From: Rhodocyclaceae bacterium
GTDB lineage: Bacteria; Pseudomonadota; Gammaproteobacteria; Burkholderiales; Rhodocyclaceae
Reading direction: 5' to 3'
DNA length: 14,036 nt
Assembly (NCBI GenBank): GCA_025361105.1
Contig: JANYAW010000040.1
Span: 1-14,036 of the forward strand
Positions 7,810 through 13,897 of the stretch are shown here, in pieces. Each line of letters opens with the position of its first letter. Position 1 is the first letter of the stretch. The notes beneath the pieces are model-generated. The model saw nothing but the letters and a program-made list of their open reading frames with translations. It ran no database searches and was not told the DNA's origin. The position numbers were made by a program, and so were the translations under genes.

Positions 7810-7885
7810 GGGGGTGTAGCTCAGTTGGGAGAGCGCGACGTTCGCAACGTCGAGGCCAGCGGTTCGATCCCGCTCACCTCCACCA
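7810..7885 (+). tRNA. tRNA-Ala, anticodon CGC
   Basis: The 76-base sequence folds into a standard cloverleaf. The acceptor stem is GGGGGTG/CACCTCC, the D stem GCTC/GAGC, the anticodon stem CGACG/CGTCG with loop TTCGCAA, the variable loop AGGCC, and the T stem AGCGG/CCGCT with loop TTCGATC. The discriminator base is A and the CCA end is encoded (7883-7885). The anticodon CGC (7843-7845) reads the alanine codon GCG. The third acceptor pair is G3:U70, the identity element recognised by alanyl-tRNA synthetase, which independently confirms the alanine assignment. Confidence 0.97.
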
Positions 7886-7887
7886 TT

Positions 7888-7910
7888 TTCGAATCGAAGT
7901 TTGTTTTTTT
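7888..7910 (+). terminator. Weak intrinsic terminator after tRNA-Ala
   Basis: A short inverted repeat TTCGAATCGAA (7888-7898) is followed at once by a T-rich run GTTTGTTTTTTT ending at 7910. The stem is only 4-5 bp and AT-rich, so the hairpin is weak; the T-run is good. Partial termination or read-through into the VOC gene is possible. Confidence 0.4.
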
Positions 7911-7992
7911 GTGATTTGCGCTTGTTCGCTTTGTTGTTCGCTACGTCGTCAATCGTGTCGTAAAAATTCAATTTACCTCTGAGGAAAAAACT

Positions 7993-8373
7993 ATGTTCAG
8001 TCACATCATGGTCGGTGCAAACGATATCAATGCATCAAAGAAATTTTACGATGCGGTGCTCGGTGCAATCGGCATTCCGGCGGCCGTCACCGATGACAAA
8101 GGGCGTGTTTTTTACATGACCAAAACAGGTGTGTTTGCGATTACCCAACCGATTAACGGGGAGCCAGCTTGTCATGCCAATGGCGGCACGATAGGTTTTG
8201 CCGTGGATAGCCCCGAAGTCGGCGACGCTTGGCATGCCGCTGGTGTGGCCAACGGCGGCACGACTTGCGAGGATCCTCCAGGTGTGCGCGAAGGCGGCAT
8301 GGGAAAAATGTATCTCGCCTATTTGCGTGACCCAGCAGGCAACAAGCTCTGCGCGCTCAAGCGAATGAGCTGA
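7993..8373 (+). CDS. VOC-fold (glyoxalase/dioxygenase superfamily) protein
   Basis: This 126-residue protein has the paired beta-alpha-beta-beta-beta layout of the vicinal oxygen chelate superfamily. It begins MFSHIMVGANDINASKKFYD, the usual first module with a histidine at residue 4, and ends with the second-module motif YLRDPAGNKLCAL. Such proteins bind a divalent metal and act as lyases, isomerases, dioxygenases or resistance proteins; the substrate here cannot be told. The final acidic metal ligand often seen in this fold is not obvious near the C-terminus. A clear GAGGAA at 7981-7986 supports the ATG at 7993. The stop overlaps the next start by one base (TGATG), so it is probably co-translated with the APS-kinase-like gene. 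Confidence 0.85.
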   Translation: MFSHIMVGANDINASKKFYDAVLGAIGIPAAVTDDKGRVFYMTKTGVFAITQPINGEPACHANGGTIGFAVDSPEVGDAWHAAGVANGGTTCEDPPGVREGGMGKMYLAYLRDPAGNKLCALKRMS

Positions 8374-8921
8374 TGGCGGCATCAACAATAGCAACTGCTA
8401 CCAGCACGCCAGCAACGTTTTGGATGACCGGCCTTCCGGGGTCAGGGAAATCTACGCTGGCGACGGCGCTGACCAAGCAATTGTTGGCAACTGGATTGCG
8501 TTGCTGCGTGCTCGATGGTGATGTGATGCGCCAAGGTCTGTGCCGCGATTTGGGTTTCTCGGCAGCAGACCGCCGCGAGAATATTCGTCGCGTTGCCGAA
8601 GTCGCGCGCTTGTTGAATGACGCTGGTGTTTTTGTGGTCTCGGCACTCATCTCGCCGGCGCAAGAAGATCGCACAATGGCCAAGGAAATTATTGGTCATC
8701 GCGACTTCATCGAAGTGCACGTGGCAACACCACTAGCCGTGTGCGAAGCGCGCGACCCCAAGGGTTTATACAAACGTGCGCGGCGTGGCGAGCTGGCGAA
8801 TCTCACTGGGGTCGGCTCGGTGTATGAGATTCCACTTGCACCAGCGCTGGCGATCAATACCGACGAAGTAGCGATTGAAGCTGCTGTGGCCTTGATGCTG
8901 GGTGTGATACGGATGCGGTGA
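8373..8921 (+). CDS. cysC: Adenylylsulfate (APS) kinase-like protein
   Basis: CysC phosphorylates adenylyl sulfate with ATP to PAPS in sulfate assimilation. The 182-residue product has the Walker A loop GLPGSGKST (20-28), LDGD (47-50), CRDLGFSAADRRENIRR (57-73), an ISP segment with S94, FIEVHVATPLAVCEARDPKGLYKRAR (112-137), and NLTG. The overall match to the APS kinase family is strong. Several usually conserved positions differ: DGDN is DGDV (V51), the following RHG is RQG, SPFR/SPYR is SPAQ, and the SPYE motif is SVYE (149-152). No cysD, cysN or PAPS reductase lies nearby. It is therefore either a divergent APS kinase or a related kinase with a changed substrate. The ATG overlaps the VOC stop by one base. 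Confidence 0.85.
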   Translation: MAASTIATATSTPATFWMTGLPGSGKSTLATALTKQLLATGLRCCVLDGDVMRQGLCRDLGFSAADRRENIRRVAEVARLLNDAGVFVVSALISPAQEDRTMAKEIIGHRDFIEVHVATPLAVCEARDPKGLYKRARRGELANLTGVGSVYEIPLAPALAINTDEVAIEAAVALMLGVIRMR

Positions 8922-8967
8922 TGAAGCGTTGATCGTTCGCCAGTTGGTGCTGGCGACACGCCGTTAA
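8920..8967 (+). pseudogene. Remnant of a purK 3' end
   Basis: Read in frame from 8920, this stretch encodes DEALIVRQLVLATRR followed by TAA (8965-8967). It matches the PurK C-terminal segment VDEIRQLVLAIRR encoded near 6708-6748. The reading frame of the copied part is kept, and it ends in a stop directly before a terminator hairpin. I infer a leftover purK 3' end; a chance or repeat-family origin is possible. Confidence 0.5.
8936..8964 (+). repeat. 29-bp direct repeat, copy 2 (after cysC)
   Basis: This is the second copy of the stretch at 6720-6748, identical at 28 of 29 bases and in the same orientation. It includes the 7-bp stem TCGCCAG/CTGGCGA with loop TTGGTG (8937-8956). The two copies bracket the end of purK, tsaC, tRNA-Ala, the VOC gene and cysC (about 2.2 kb). 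Confidence 0.85.
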
Positions 8968-8968
8968 C

Positions 8969-8998
8969 AAAATGGGAACCACGTGGTTCCCATTTTTT
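8969..8998 (+). terminator. Intrinsic terminator, perfect 28-bp palindrome
   Basis: Positions 8969-8996 form a perfect palindrome with arms AAAATGGGAACCAC and GTGGTTCCCATTTT, ending in six T residues (8993-8998). It forms a long stem with an A-tract on one side and a T-tract on the other, so it could end transcription from either direction. It separates the cysC unit from the monooxygenase leader. Confidence 0.85.
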
Positions 8999-9026
8999 CG
9001 TTCACTCAAATGATAAAAAAAATACA

Positions 9027-9041
9027 TCACAAATATTGTGA
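9027..9041. promoter_or_regulatory. Inverted repeat TCACAA-ATA-TTGTGA
   Basis: A perfect 6-bp inverted repeat with a 3-base centre lies in the AT-rich leader, about 180-195 bases before the predicted sigma-54 start. It could be a regulator binding site. It is not a CRP site, because the half-sites are in the reverse arrangement. No function is assigned. Confidence 0.35.
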
Positions 9042-9132
9042 CTCCTCGAGTTTTGATAAAAAAATATCTCCAAAAATATCGAAACGAATCTTGTTGGTTT
9101 TCAATCCGTAAACAATGAAAACGCGCATACAT

Positions 9133-9156
9133 CTCGATAATTCAAGGAATCTCGAG
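9133..9156. promoter_or_regulatory. Candidate upstream activator site of the tmo promoter
   Basis: An imperfect 24-bp inverted repeat has matching outer arms CTCGA/TCGAG and several inner matches. It lies about 64-87 bases upstream of the predicted transcription start, a position reachable by a sigma-54 enhancer-binding protein through DNA looping. A related CTCGAGTTTTG stretch occurs at 9045-9055, echoing CTCGAGGTTTTG at 9151-9162. The sequence does not match the TTGATC-type sites of XylR/DmpR that I know, so the assignment is tentative. Confidence 0.35.
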
Positions 9157-9193
9157 GTTTTGGCAGTGATTCTGCACTGCGCCATTTGTCACA

Positions 9194-9209
9194 TGGCACG
9201 GTGATTGCA
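9194..9209 (+). promoter_or_regulatory. Sigma-54 (-24/-12) promoter of the monooxygenase operon
   Basis: The sequence TGGCACG-GTGA-TTGCA matches the sigma-54 consensus completely, with GG at 9195-9196 and GC at 9207-9208 separated by the required 10 bases. Transcription should start near 9220, leaving a leader of about 58 bases before tmoA. Sigma-54 promoters need an ATP-dependent enhancer-binding activator. For aromatic monooxygenases this is usually an XylR/DmpR/TouR-type effector sensor, which is not encoded in the window. Confidence 0.92.
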
Positions 9210-9277
9210 GACACAGTAACTAACGCCAAGTCGCACTGATAGCGACTTTATGTGTCAAACAATAAAAGGAGACGCTT

Positions 9278-10783
9278 GTGACAGTCATGGATCGAAGTGA
9301 GTGGTATGACATTGCGCGAGATACCAATTGGTCGCCGAGTTTCGTTCGCGAACAGGAAATGTTTCCGCCGCAAATGACCGGTGGCTTTGGTCTCGCGCGC
9401 GAAAAATGGGTGGGCTATGACGAGCCGTATAAAACTTCTTATCCGGAGTATGTCCGTATCCAACGTGAAAAAGATGCGGCAGCTTATTCGGTAAAAGCGG
9501 CGCTTGAGCGCAACAAGCTGTTTGAAACTGCGGATGCCGGTTGGCTTTCGATTCTGAAACAGCACTACGGTGCGATTGCCCTTGGCGAGTATGCAGCGAT
9601 GAGCGCTGAGGCGCGCATGGCGCGATTCGGTCTGGCATCCGGCATGCGCAATATGGCCACGTTCGGCATGATGGATGAGAACCGCCACACGCAACTGCAA
9701 CTGTATTTTCCACACGAGCATTGCAACAAAGACCGCCAGTTTGATTGGGCACACAAGGCCTATCACACCAACGAATGGGCGGCCATTGCGGCGCGACATA
9801 CATTCGATGATTTGTTTCTAAGTCGCGATGCAACCAGCATCGCAGTGATGTTGACCTTTGCCTTTGAGACCGGCTTTACCAATATGCAGTTTCTTGGTCT
9901 GGCGGCTGATGCAGCCGAGGTCGGTGACTACACATTCTCGAGCTTGATTTCCAGCATCCAAACCGACGAATCTCGCCATGCACAAATCGGTGGACCGGCG
10001 TTGCAAATTCTGGTGGAAAGTGGGAAAAAAGAGGAAGCCGAAAAACTGGTTTATATCGGTATTGCCCGCGCTTGGCGGTTGTTCAGCGTGCTCACCGGGC
10101 CGGCGATGGATTACTACACACCGCTTAGTCATCGCAAGCAATCATTCAAAGAATTTATGCTCGAGTGGATCGTCGGGCAATTTGAACGATCACTGATTGA
10201 GCTTGGCTTGGATCTCCCGTGGTACTGGGAAAAAATGATTGCCGAGTTTGAATATCAGCATCACGCCTACCACCTTGGTGTCTGGTTTTGGCGCCCCACG
10301 GTTTGGTGGAATCCGGCAGCGGGAATGTCGCCCGATGATCGCGATTGGCTGGAAGAAAAGTATCCGGGATGGAATGACACTTTCGGCAAATGCTGGGACG
10401 TGATTATCGACAATGTCCTCGCAGGACGGCACGAAAAAACGCTGCCGGAAACTTTGCCCATTGTATGCAACATGAGCCAGCTTCCGATTTGTGCAATTCC
10501 CGGCAACGGTTGGAATGTAAAGGACTATCCCAAAGAATTTGAAGGCAGAACCTATCACTTCAACTCGGAGATTGACCGTTGGATTTTTGAGACTGATCCG
10601 GCGCGTTATCGCGGGCACATGACCATCGTTGATCGACTACTCGCAGGTCATATCCAGCCACCTGATTTGAGCGGCGCGTTGAAGTATATGAATCTGTCGC
10701 CAGGCGAGTGTGGCGACGACGCGCACAAATTCGCATGGGCAGAAGCCTATCGCGCAAATCCATATGCAAAAAAAGCTGCCTAG
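9278..10783 (+). CDS. tmoA: Toluene-4-monooxygenase-type hydroxylase, alpha (diiron) subunit
   Basis: This 501-residue protein is the catalytic subunit of a soluble diiron monooxygenase. It uses O2 and electrons from the reductase and ferredoxin to hydroxylate an aromatic or alkene substrate. All six diiron ligands are at the numbering I recall for TmoA: E104, E134, H137, E197, E231 and H234, within GEYAA, DENRH, FETGF and DESRH. Active-site residues I100, G103, F176, F196, T201 and Q228 also match. The start is GTG 9278, with AAGGAGA at 9266-9272; an ATG at 9287 is too far from the Shine-Dalgarno and would break the numbering match. The gene lies 58 bases downstream of the predicted sigma-54 start site and heads the six-gene operon. 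Closest known relatives are T4MO, toluene/o-xylene and T3MO/T2MO hydroxylases; the natural substrate is inferred only by family. Confidence 0.95.
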   Translation: MTVMDRSEWYDIARDTNWSPSFVREQEMFPPQMTGGFGLAREKWVGYDEPYKTSYPEYVRIQREKDAAAYSVKAALERNKLFETADAGWLSILKQHYGAIALGEYAAMSAEARMARFGLASGMRNMATFGMMDENRHTQLQLYFPHEHCNKDRQFDWAHKAYHTNEWAAIAARHTFDDLFLSRDATSIAVMLTFAFETGFTNMQFLGLAADAAEVGDYTFSSLISSIQTDESRHAQIGGPALQILVESGKKEEAEKLVYIGIARAWRLFSVLTGPAMDYYTPLSHRKQSFKEFMLEWIVGQFERSLIELGLDLPWYWEKMIAEFEYQHHAYHLGVWFWRPTVWWNPAAGMSPDDRDWLEEKYPGWNDTFGKCWDVIIDNVLAGRHEKTLPETLPIVCNMSQLPICAIPGNGWNVKDYPKEFEGRTYHFNSEIDRWIFETDPARYRGHMTIVDRLLAGHIQPPDLSGALKYMNLSPGECGDDAHKFAWAEAYRANPYAKKAA

Positions 10784-10799
10784 AAAACCGGAGATCGCA

Positions 10800-11063
10800 A
10801 TGAACCCATTTCCATTTATTTCCAACTTTCAAGGCGACTTTGTGCTTCAGCTGGTTCTTGCTGATATGACATCGACAATGGATGAGGTTGCGGCAAATGC
10901 AGCCTATCACTCAGTGGGGAGACGAGTTGTTGCCCAACCCGGCAAAGATATTCGGGTTCGCAAAGCGGGTAATGAAGATTTCTTTCCTCGAACCATGAAA
11001 GTAGATCAATCCGGTCTCAAGGCTATGGATTGCCTTGAGATTTTGTTTGTCGATCCGGAGTGA
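10800..11063 (+). CDS. tmoB: Toluene monooxygenase hydroxylase, gamma subunit
   Basis: This 87-residue protein matches TmoB, the small ubiquitin-like gamma subunit of the hydroxylase (alpha-beta-gamma dimer). Recognisable segments are the start MNPFPFISNFQGDF, LVLADMTSTMDEVA, AAYHSVGRRV, RVRKAGNEDFFPR and the tail LEILFVDPE. The true start is ATG 10800, with CGGAGA at 10788-10793, 16 bases after tmoA. An upstream in-frame ATG at 10710 lies inside tmoA and would add an unrelated N-terminus, so I rejected it. The subunit has no catalytic residues. Confidence 0.92.
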   Translation: MNPFPFISNFQGDFVLQLVLADMTSTMDEVAANAAYHSVGRRVVAQPGKDIRVRKAGNEDFFPRTMKVDQSGLKAMDCLEILFVDPE

Positions 11064-11070
11064 CCCAGCA

Positions 11071-11403
11071 ATGGCTTTTGAAAAAATTTGCACGCTAGAC
11101 GACATATGGGAAGGGGATATGAATTCGTTCGATCTCAATGGTGTTGAGGTGCTTTTGGTCTGGCCATCGGGTGGCGAAATCAAGGCCTATCAAGGCGTTT
11201 GTCCGCATCAAGACATACCACTTTGCGAAGGGAAATTCGACGGCAAAGTAATTATGTGCAGAGCACATCAATGGACTTTCGATGCCAATAGTGGACGTGG
11301 AATCAATCCCGGTGGCTGTCGTTTGGCGCAGTACCCAGCAAAGATTTTGGGTGACGACATTTTGGTCGAAGTCGGATCAACCGTCACGCTTCATTCACTT
11401 TAA
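11071..11403 (+). CDS. tmoC: Rieske-type ferredoxin of toluene monooxygenase
   Basis: TmoC carries electrons from the reductase to the hydroxylase diiron centre through a Rieske 2Fe-2S cluster. The 110-residue product has the two-part cluster motif CPH (C44, H46) and CRAH (C63, H66), with the spacing expected of a Rieske protein. It starts MAFEKICTLDDIWEGDM, very like known TmoC. The start is ATG 11071, with GGAG at 11057-11060, 7 bases after the tmoB stop. An in-frame ATG at 11035 would extend back into tmoB and is unlikely. Confidence 0.94.
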   Translation: MAFEKICTLDDIWEGDMNSFDLNGVEVLLVWPSGGEIKAYQGVCPHQDIPLCEGKFDGKVIMCRAHQWTFDANSGRGINPGGCRLAQYPAKILGDDILVEVGSTVTLHSL

Positions 11404-11421
11404 TAAAAGGTTGATTATCAA

Positions 11422-11733
11422 ATGAGTCAAAGCGCCGCTGACGGGTATAAAAATAATCGAGTGGGTCCTGTGCTGCGTGCCAGTGACATGACGGAGGCAA
11501 TCGTTGATGCCGCGCGCGAAGACAACCCCGGTAAGCAAATCAGGGTTGACGACAAGGGTGCCTACGTTCGTGTCGATACCGAGGGTGAGTTAATTATTCG
11601 CCGCGCAACGCTCGAAAGCAATTTGGGACGCCCTTACACCATGTCTGAATTCGAAATCACCTTGGGTTCATTCGCTGGGCGAATCGAAACCACCAACGAG
11701 TTCATTCGGTTTTATTTCAACAAGAGTATTTGA
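11422..11733 (+). CDS. tmoD: Monooxygenase effector (coupling) protein
   Basis: This 103-residue protein is the cofactorless regulatory component that docks on the hydroxylase, tunes the diiron site and couples electron use to product formation. It belongs to the MmoB/DmpM family and looks most like TmoD: NRVGPVLRASDM near the N-terminus, DNPGKQIRVDDKGAYVRV in the middle, then GELIIRRATLESNLGRPY and the tail FIRFYFNKSI. No metal or cofactor motif is present, as expected. It starts at ATG 11422, 18 bases after tmoC, with AAAAGG upstream at 11405-11410. Confidence 0.92.
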   Translation: MSQSAADGYKNNRVGPVLRASDMTEAIVDAAREDNPGKQIRVDDKGAYVRVDTEGELIIRRATLESNLGRPYTMSEFEITLGSFAGRIETTNEFIRFYFNKSI

Positions 11734-11744
11734 AGGAAAGCATG

Positions 11745-12734
11745 ATGGCAAATACAGTGGAAATTCTAAAACCCCAGAAAACCTGGAGTCACCTTGCCGG
11801 TCGGCGAAAAAGACCCAGCGAATATGAAATTGTGTCGACCAATCTTCACTTCAGTACCGACAATCCAGACGCACCATTTGAGTTGGATCCTGATTTCGAT
11901 ATGGCACGCTGGTTTAAGCAGTACCGGAATTCGAGCCCGATTACTCACCCTGATTGGAATTCCTTTCGCGATCCAGACGAAATCGTTTACCGCACCTACA
12001 ACCTATTGCAGGATGGACAGGAAACCTACGTCTTCGGCTTGTTCAGTCAGTTCGCCGATCGCGGCCACGATGCCATGCTTAGTGCGGATTGGGTAGCGAC
12101 TTTGGCCAAGGTCTACTCACCGTGCCGATATTTGTTTCACGGTATGCAAATGATGTCCGCGTATTTGTGTCAGATGGCACCGGCTTCAACCATTTCAAAT
12201 TGCGCCACTTATCAGACCGCAGACTCGTTGCGCTGGCTCACTCACACGGCATATCGAACCAAGGAATTGAGTAAGTCATTTCCTGATCTCGGTTTGGGAA
12301 GTGACGAGCGAAATGTTTGGGAATCCGATCCGCAATGGCAGGGGCTACGGGAACTCGTTGAGCGCGCGCTAGTTGTTTGGGATTGGGCGGAATGCTTCAT
12401 TGTCTTGAATCTTGTTTTGAAACCGATAGCGGAAGAGTGCACGATCCACGCCCTGGGAGAAGCGGCACGACGGAACAACGACACGCTGCTCGGGCTCCTT
12501 GCCGACGCTCAGATGGCAGACGCTGCGCGCCATAGAAGATGGGCAATTGCACTGGCACGAATGGCGGTGGAGCAACCGGGCAATCGCGAACAATTCGCGC
12601 GTGTTATAGAGACATGGGGCACGCTGGCAGGCGGTGCCGCAGATGTCTATTGCATGGGGCTTCCTGATGCAGATCGGGCATCAGTTCGCGCCAAGCGCGT
12701 GCTCCGCGAACTTCACGTTGCTTGTGGCCTCTGA
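11745..12734 (+). CDS. tmoE: Toluene monooxygenase hydroxylase, beta subunit
   Basis: TmoE is the non-catalytic beta subunit that pairs with TmoA and has the same helical fold without the diiron ligands. The 329-residue product shows TWSHLAGRRKRPSEYEIVS near the N-terminus, WFKQYRNSSP, VYRTYNLLQDGQETYV, YSPCRYLFHGMQM, the strongly conserved QMAPASTISNC, and ADSLRWLTHTAYRT. The length agrees with the family (about 325-330). ATG 11745 is my preferred start, because AGGA at 11734-11737 is 7 bases upstream. ATG 11742 directly before it and TTG 11730 are alternatives. It follows tmoD by 11 bases. Confidence 0.93.
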   Translation: MANTVEILKPQKTWSHLAGRRKRPSEYEIVSTNLHFSTDNPDAPFELDPDFDMARWFKQYRNSSPITHPDWNSFRDPDEIVYRTYNLLQDGQETYVFGLFSQFADRGHDAMLSADWVATLAKVYSPCRYLFHGMQMMSAYLCQMAPASTISNCATYQTADSLRWLTHTAYRTKELSKSFPDLGLGSDERNVWESDPQWQGLRELVERALVVWDWAECFIVLNLVLKPIAEECTIHALGEAARRNNDTLLGLLADAQMADAARHRRWAIALARMAVEQPGNREQFARVIETWGTLAGGAADVYCMGLPDADRASVRAKRVLRELHVACGL

Positions 12735-12751
12735 TTGATAGCCAAAACACA

Positions 12752-13756
12752 ATGAGCTTCGATGTCACCATTGCCGGCAGCACAGAATTCGCTGTGAGCG
12801 CTGGCGATTCTGTTTTGGCAGCCGCGCTGCGAAGTGGTATTGGCTTTCCCTATGATTGCTCGTCGGGTGGTTGCGGTAGCTGCCGATTTGAACTGCTTGA
12901 AGGAACGATGGAGGACTTATGGCCGAATGCGCCGGGTCTATCCGCTCGGGAGCGATCACGTAAGCGCTTACTCGCGTGTCAATGCCGCCCGACTTCACGC
13001 AGCGTGATCCGTGTCAAAACAAGTGACGAGTACCGAACAAAAATTCTTCCCACTAAACAGTTGGCGGTGCTCGAGAGCGTCGCGGATCTGACGCACGATT
13101 TACGCGAATTCACGTTTCGCACGAACGCTGCTGCGGCTTTTATTCCGGGGCAATACGCACTCGTCGAGATACCAGAATTGGATTCGCGTCGCGCGTATTC
13201 GATGAGCAACCTGCCAAATTCCGAAGGCATATGGCAATTTATTGTTCGTCGCGTCATCGGCGGACGCTACACATCCTTTCTGTTTGATTCTCTCAAGCTC
13301 GGCGATGCGATCTCGCTAGACGCGCCGTATGGGATGGCGTGGTTACGCGATGATTCGCCTCGAGATATTGTTTGTATTGCAGGTGGTTCAGGGCTCGCAC
13401 CCATGCTGTCGATTGCGCGTGCCCGGTCAGCCACGCTACGCAAAACCGATTCACGGCTTTTTTTCTACTACGGCGGTCGCACGTCGGCAGATTTGGCTGG
13501 TGAATCGCAGCTGCGCAGTCTGGACGGATTTGATGAGCGAATTTTCTATCGCGCGGCATTGTCCAGTAGCGACCCGGCATGGTCAGGCCGTACCGGATTT
13601 ATTCATACGGCTGTCGAGTCAGACTTGGCCGCCGACATTCCGTCATTTGAGTATTACTTAGCAGGCCCTCCGGCAATGGCAGAAGCAACGCAAACGATGT
13701 TGATTTTGAAACACAGCGTACCGATTTCACAGATTCATCAGGATCGTTTTTTTTAA
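12752..13756 (+). CDS. tmoF: NADH:ferredoxin reductase of toluene monooxygenase
   Basis: TmoF takes hydride from NADH onto FAD and passes single electrons via a plant-type 2Fe-2S cluster to the Rieske ferredoxin. The 334-residue product has the N-terminal ferredoxin domain with C36, C41, C44 and C76 (CSSGGCGSC, then LACQC). An FAD domain follows, with PGQY (132-135) and RAYS (147-150), and then an NADH domain with GGSGLAP (211-217) and YLAGPPAM. It ends in DRFF, as TmoF does. The start is ATG 12752, 17 bases after tmoE; no good Shine-Dalgarno is visible. A GTG at 12722 would overlap tmoE and add ten residues of unlikely sequence. This completes the A-B-C-D-E-F operon. Confidence 0.93.
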   Translation: MSFDVTIAGSTEFAVSAGDSVLAAALRSGIGFPYDCSSGGCGSCRFELLEGTMEDLWPNAPGLSARERSRKRLLACQCRPTSRSVIRVKTSDEYRTKILPTKQLAVLESVADLTHDLREFTFRTNAAAAFIPGQYALVEIPELDSRRAYSMSNLPNSEGIWQFIVRRVIGGRYTSFLFDSLKLGDAISLDAPYGMAWLRDDSPRDIVCIAGGSGLAPMLSIARARSATLRKTDSRLFFYYGGRTSADLAGESQLRSLDGFDERIFYRAALSSSDPAWSGRTGFIHTAVESDLAADIPSFEYYLAGPPAMAEATQTMLILKHSVPISQIHQDRFF

Positions 13757-13823
13757 CCCCAAACCAGTTGCATCGAAGGACAGGCTTGGACGAAAAGGAG
13801 GCAGTGTTCTATCAGGCAGGTTG

Positions 13824-13835
13824 AATTCGCGAATT
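13824..13835. repeat. 12-bp palindrome AATTCGCGAATT
   Basis: A perfect palindrome lies in the 141-base gap between tmoF and the next gene, flanked symmetrically by TTG and GAA. It has no T-run, so it is not an obvious terminator. It may be a regulator site for the following gene. Confidence 0.35.
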
Positions 13836-13897
13836 GAAAAAATGAGATCACGGCGTAGGTTGATTACTTATAAAAATATTTCAATTAGGAGAGAACA

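Noticed and set aside
7810..7885. tRNA as an integration (att) site
   Set aside because: No second copy of the tRNA 3' end and no integrase was found; the only direct repeats nearby derive from purK.
7777..8004. Minus-strand 75-residue open frame over the tRNA
   Set aside because: Its peptide (GGGERDRTAGLDVANVALSQ...) is the well-known spurious translation of the antisense of a tRNA; the tRNA-Ala folds perfectly on the + strand.
9027..9041. CRP/FNR site
   Set aside because: The half-sites are inverted relative to the TGTGA-N6-TCACA order and do not match TTGAT-N4-ATCAA, so it is kept only as an unassigned inverted repeat.
9248..9833. Long minus-strand open frames opposite tmoA
   Set aside because: They are shadows of tmoA, with arginine- and histidine-rich composition, no recognisable domain and no ribosome site.
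10710..10799. Upstream start for tmoB
   Set aside because: The extension lies inside tmoA in another frame and is unlike TmoB; ATG 10800 has a good ribosome site and gives the family length.
9278..13756. Soluble methane monooxygenase or phenol hydroxylase
   Set aside because: The order A-B-C-D-E-F, a separate Rieske ferredoxin and the subunit sequences match toluene-4-monooxygenase; methane and phenol enzymes lack the Rieske component and have other gene orders.
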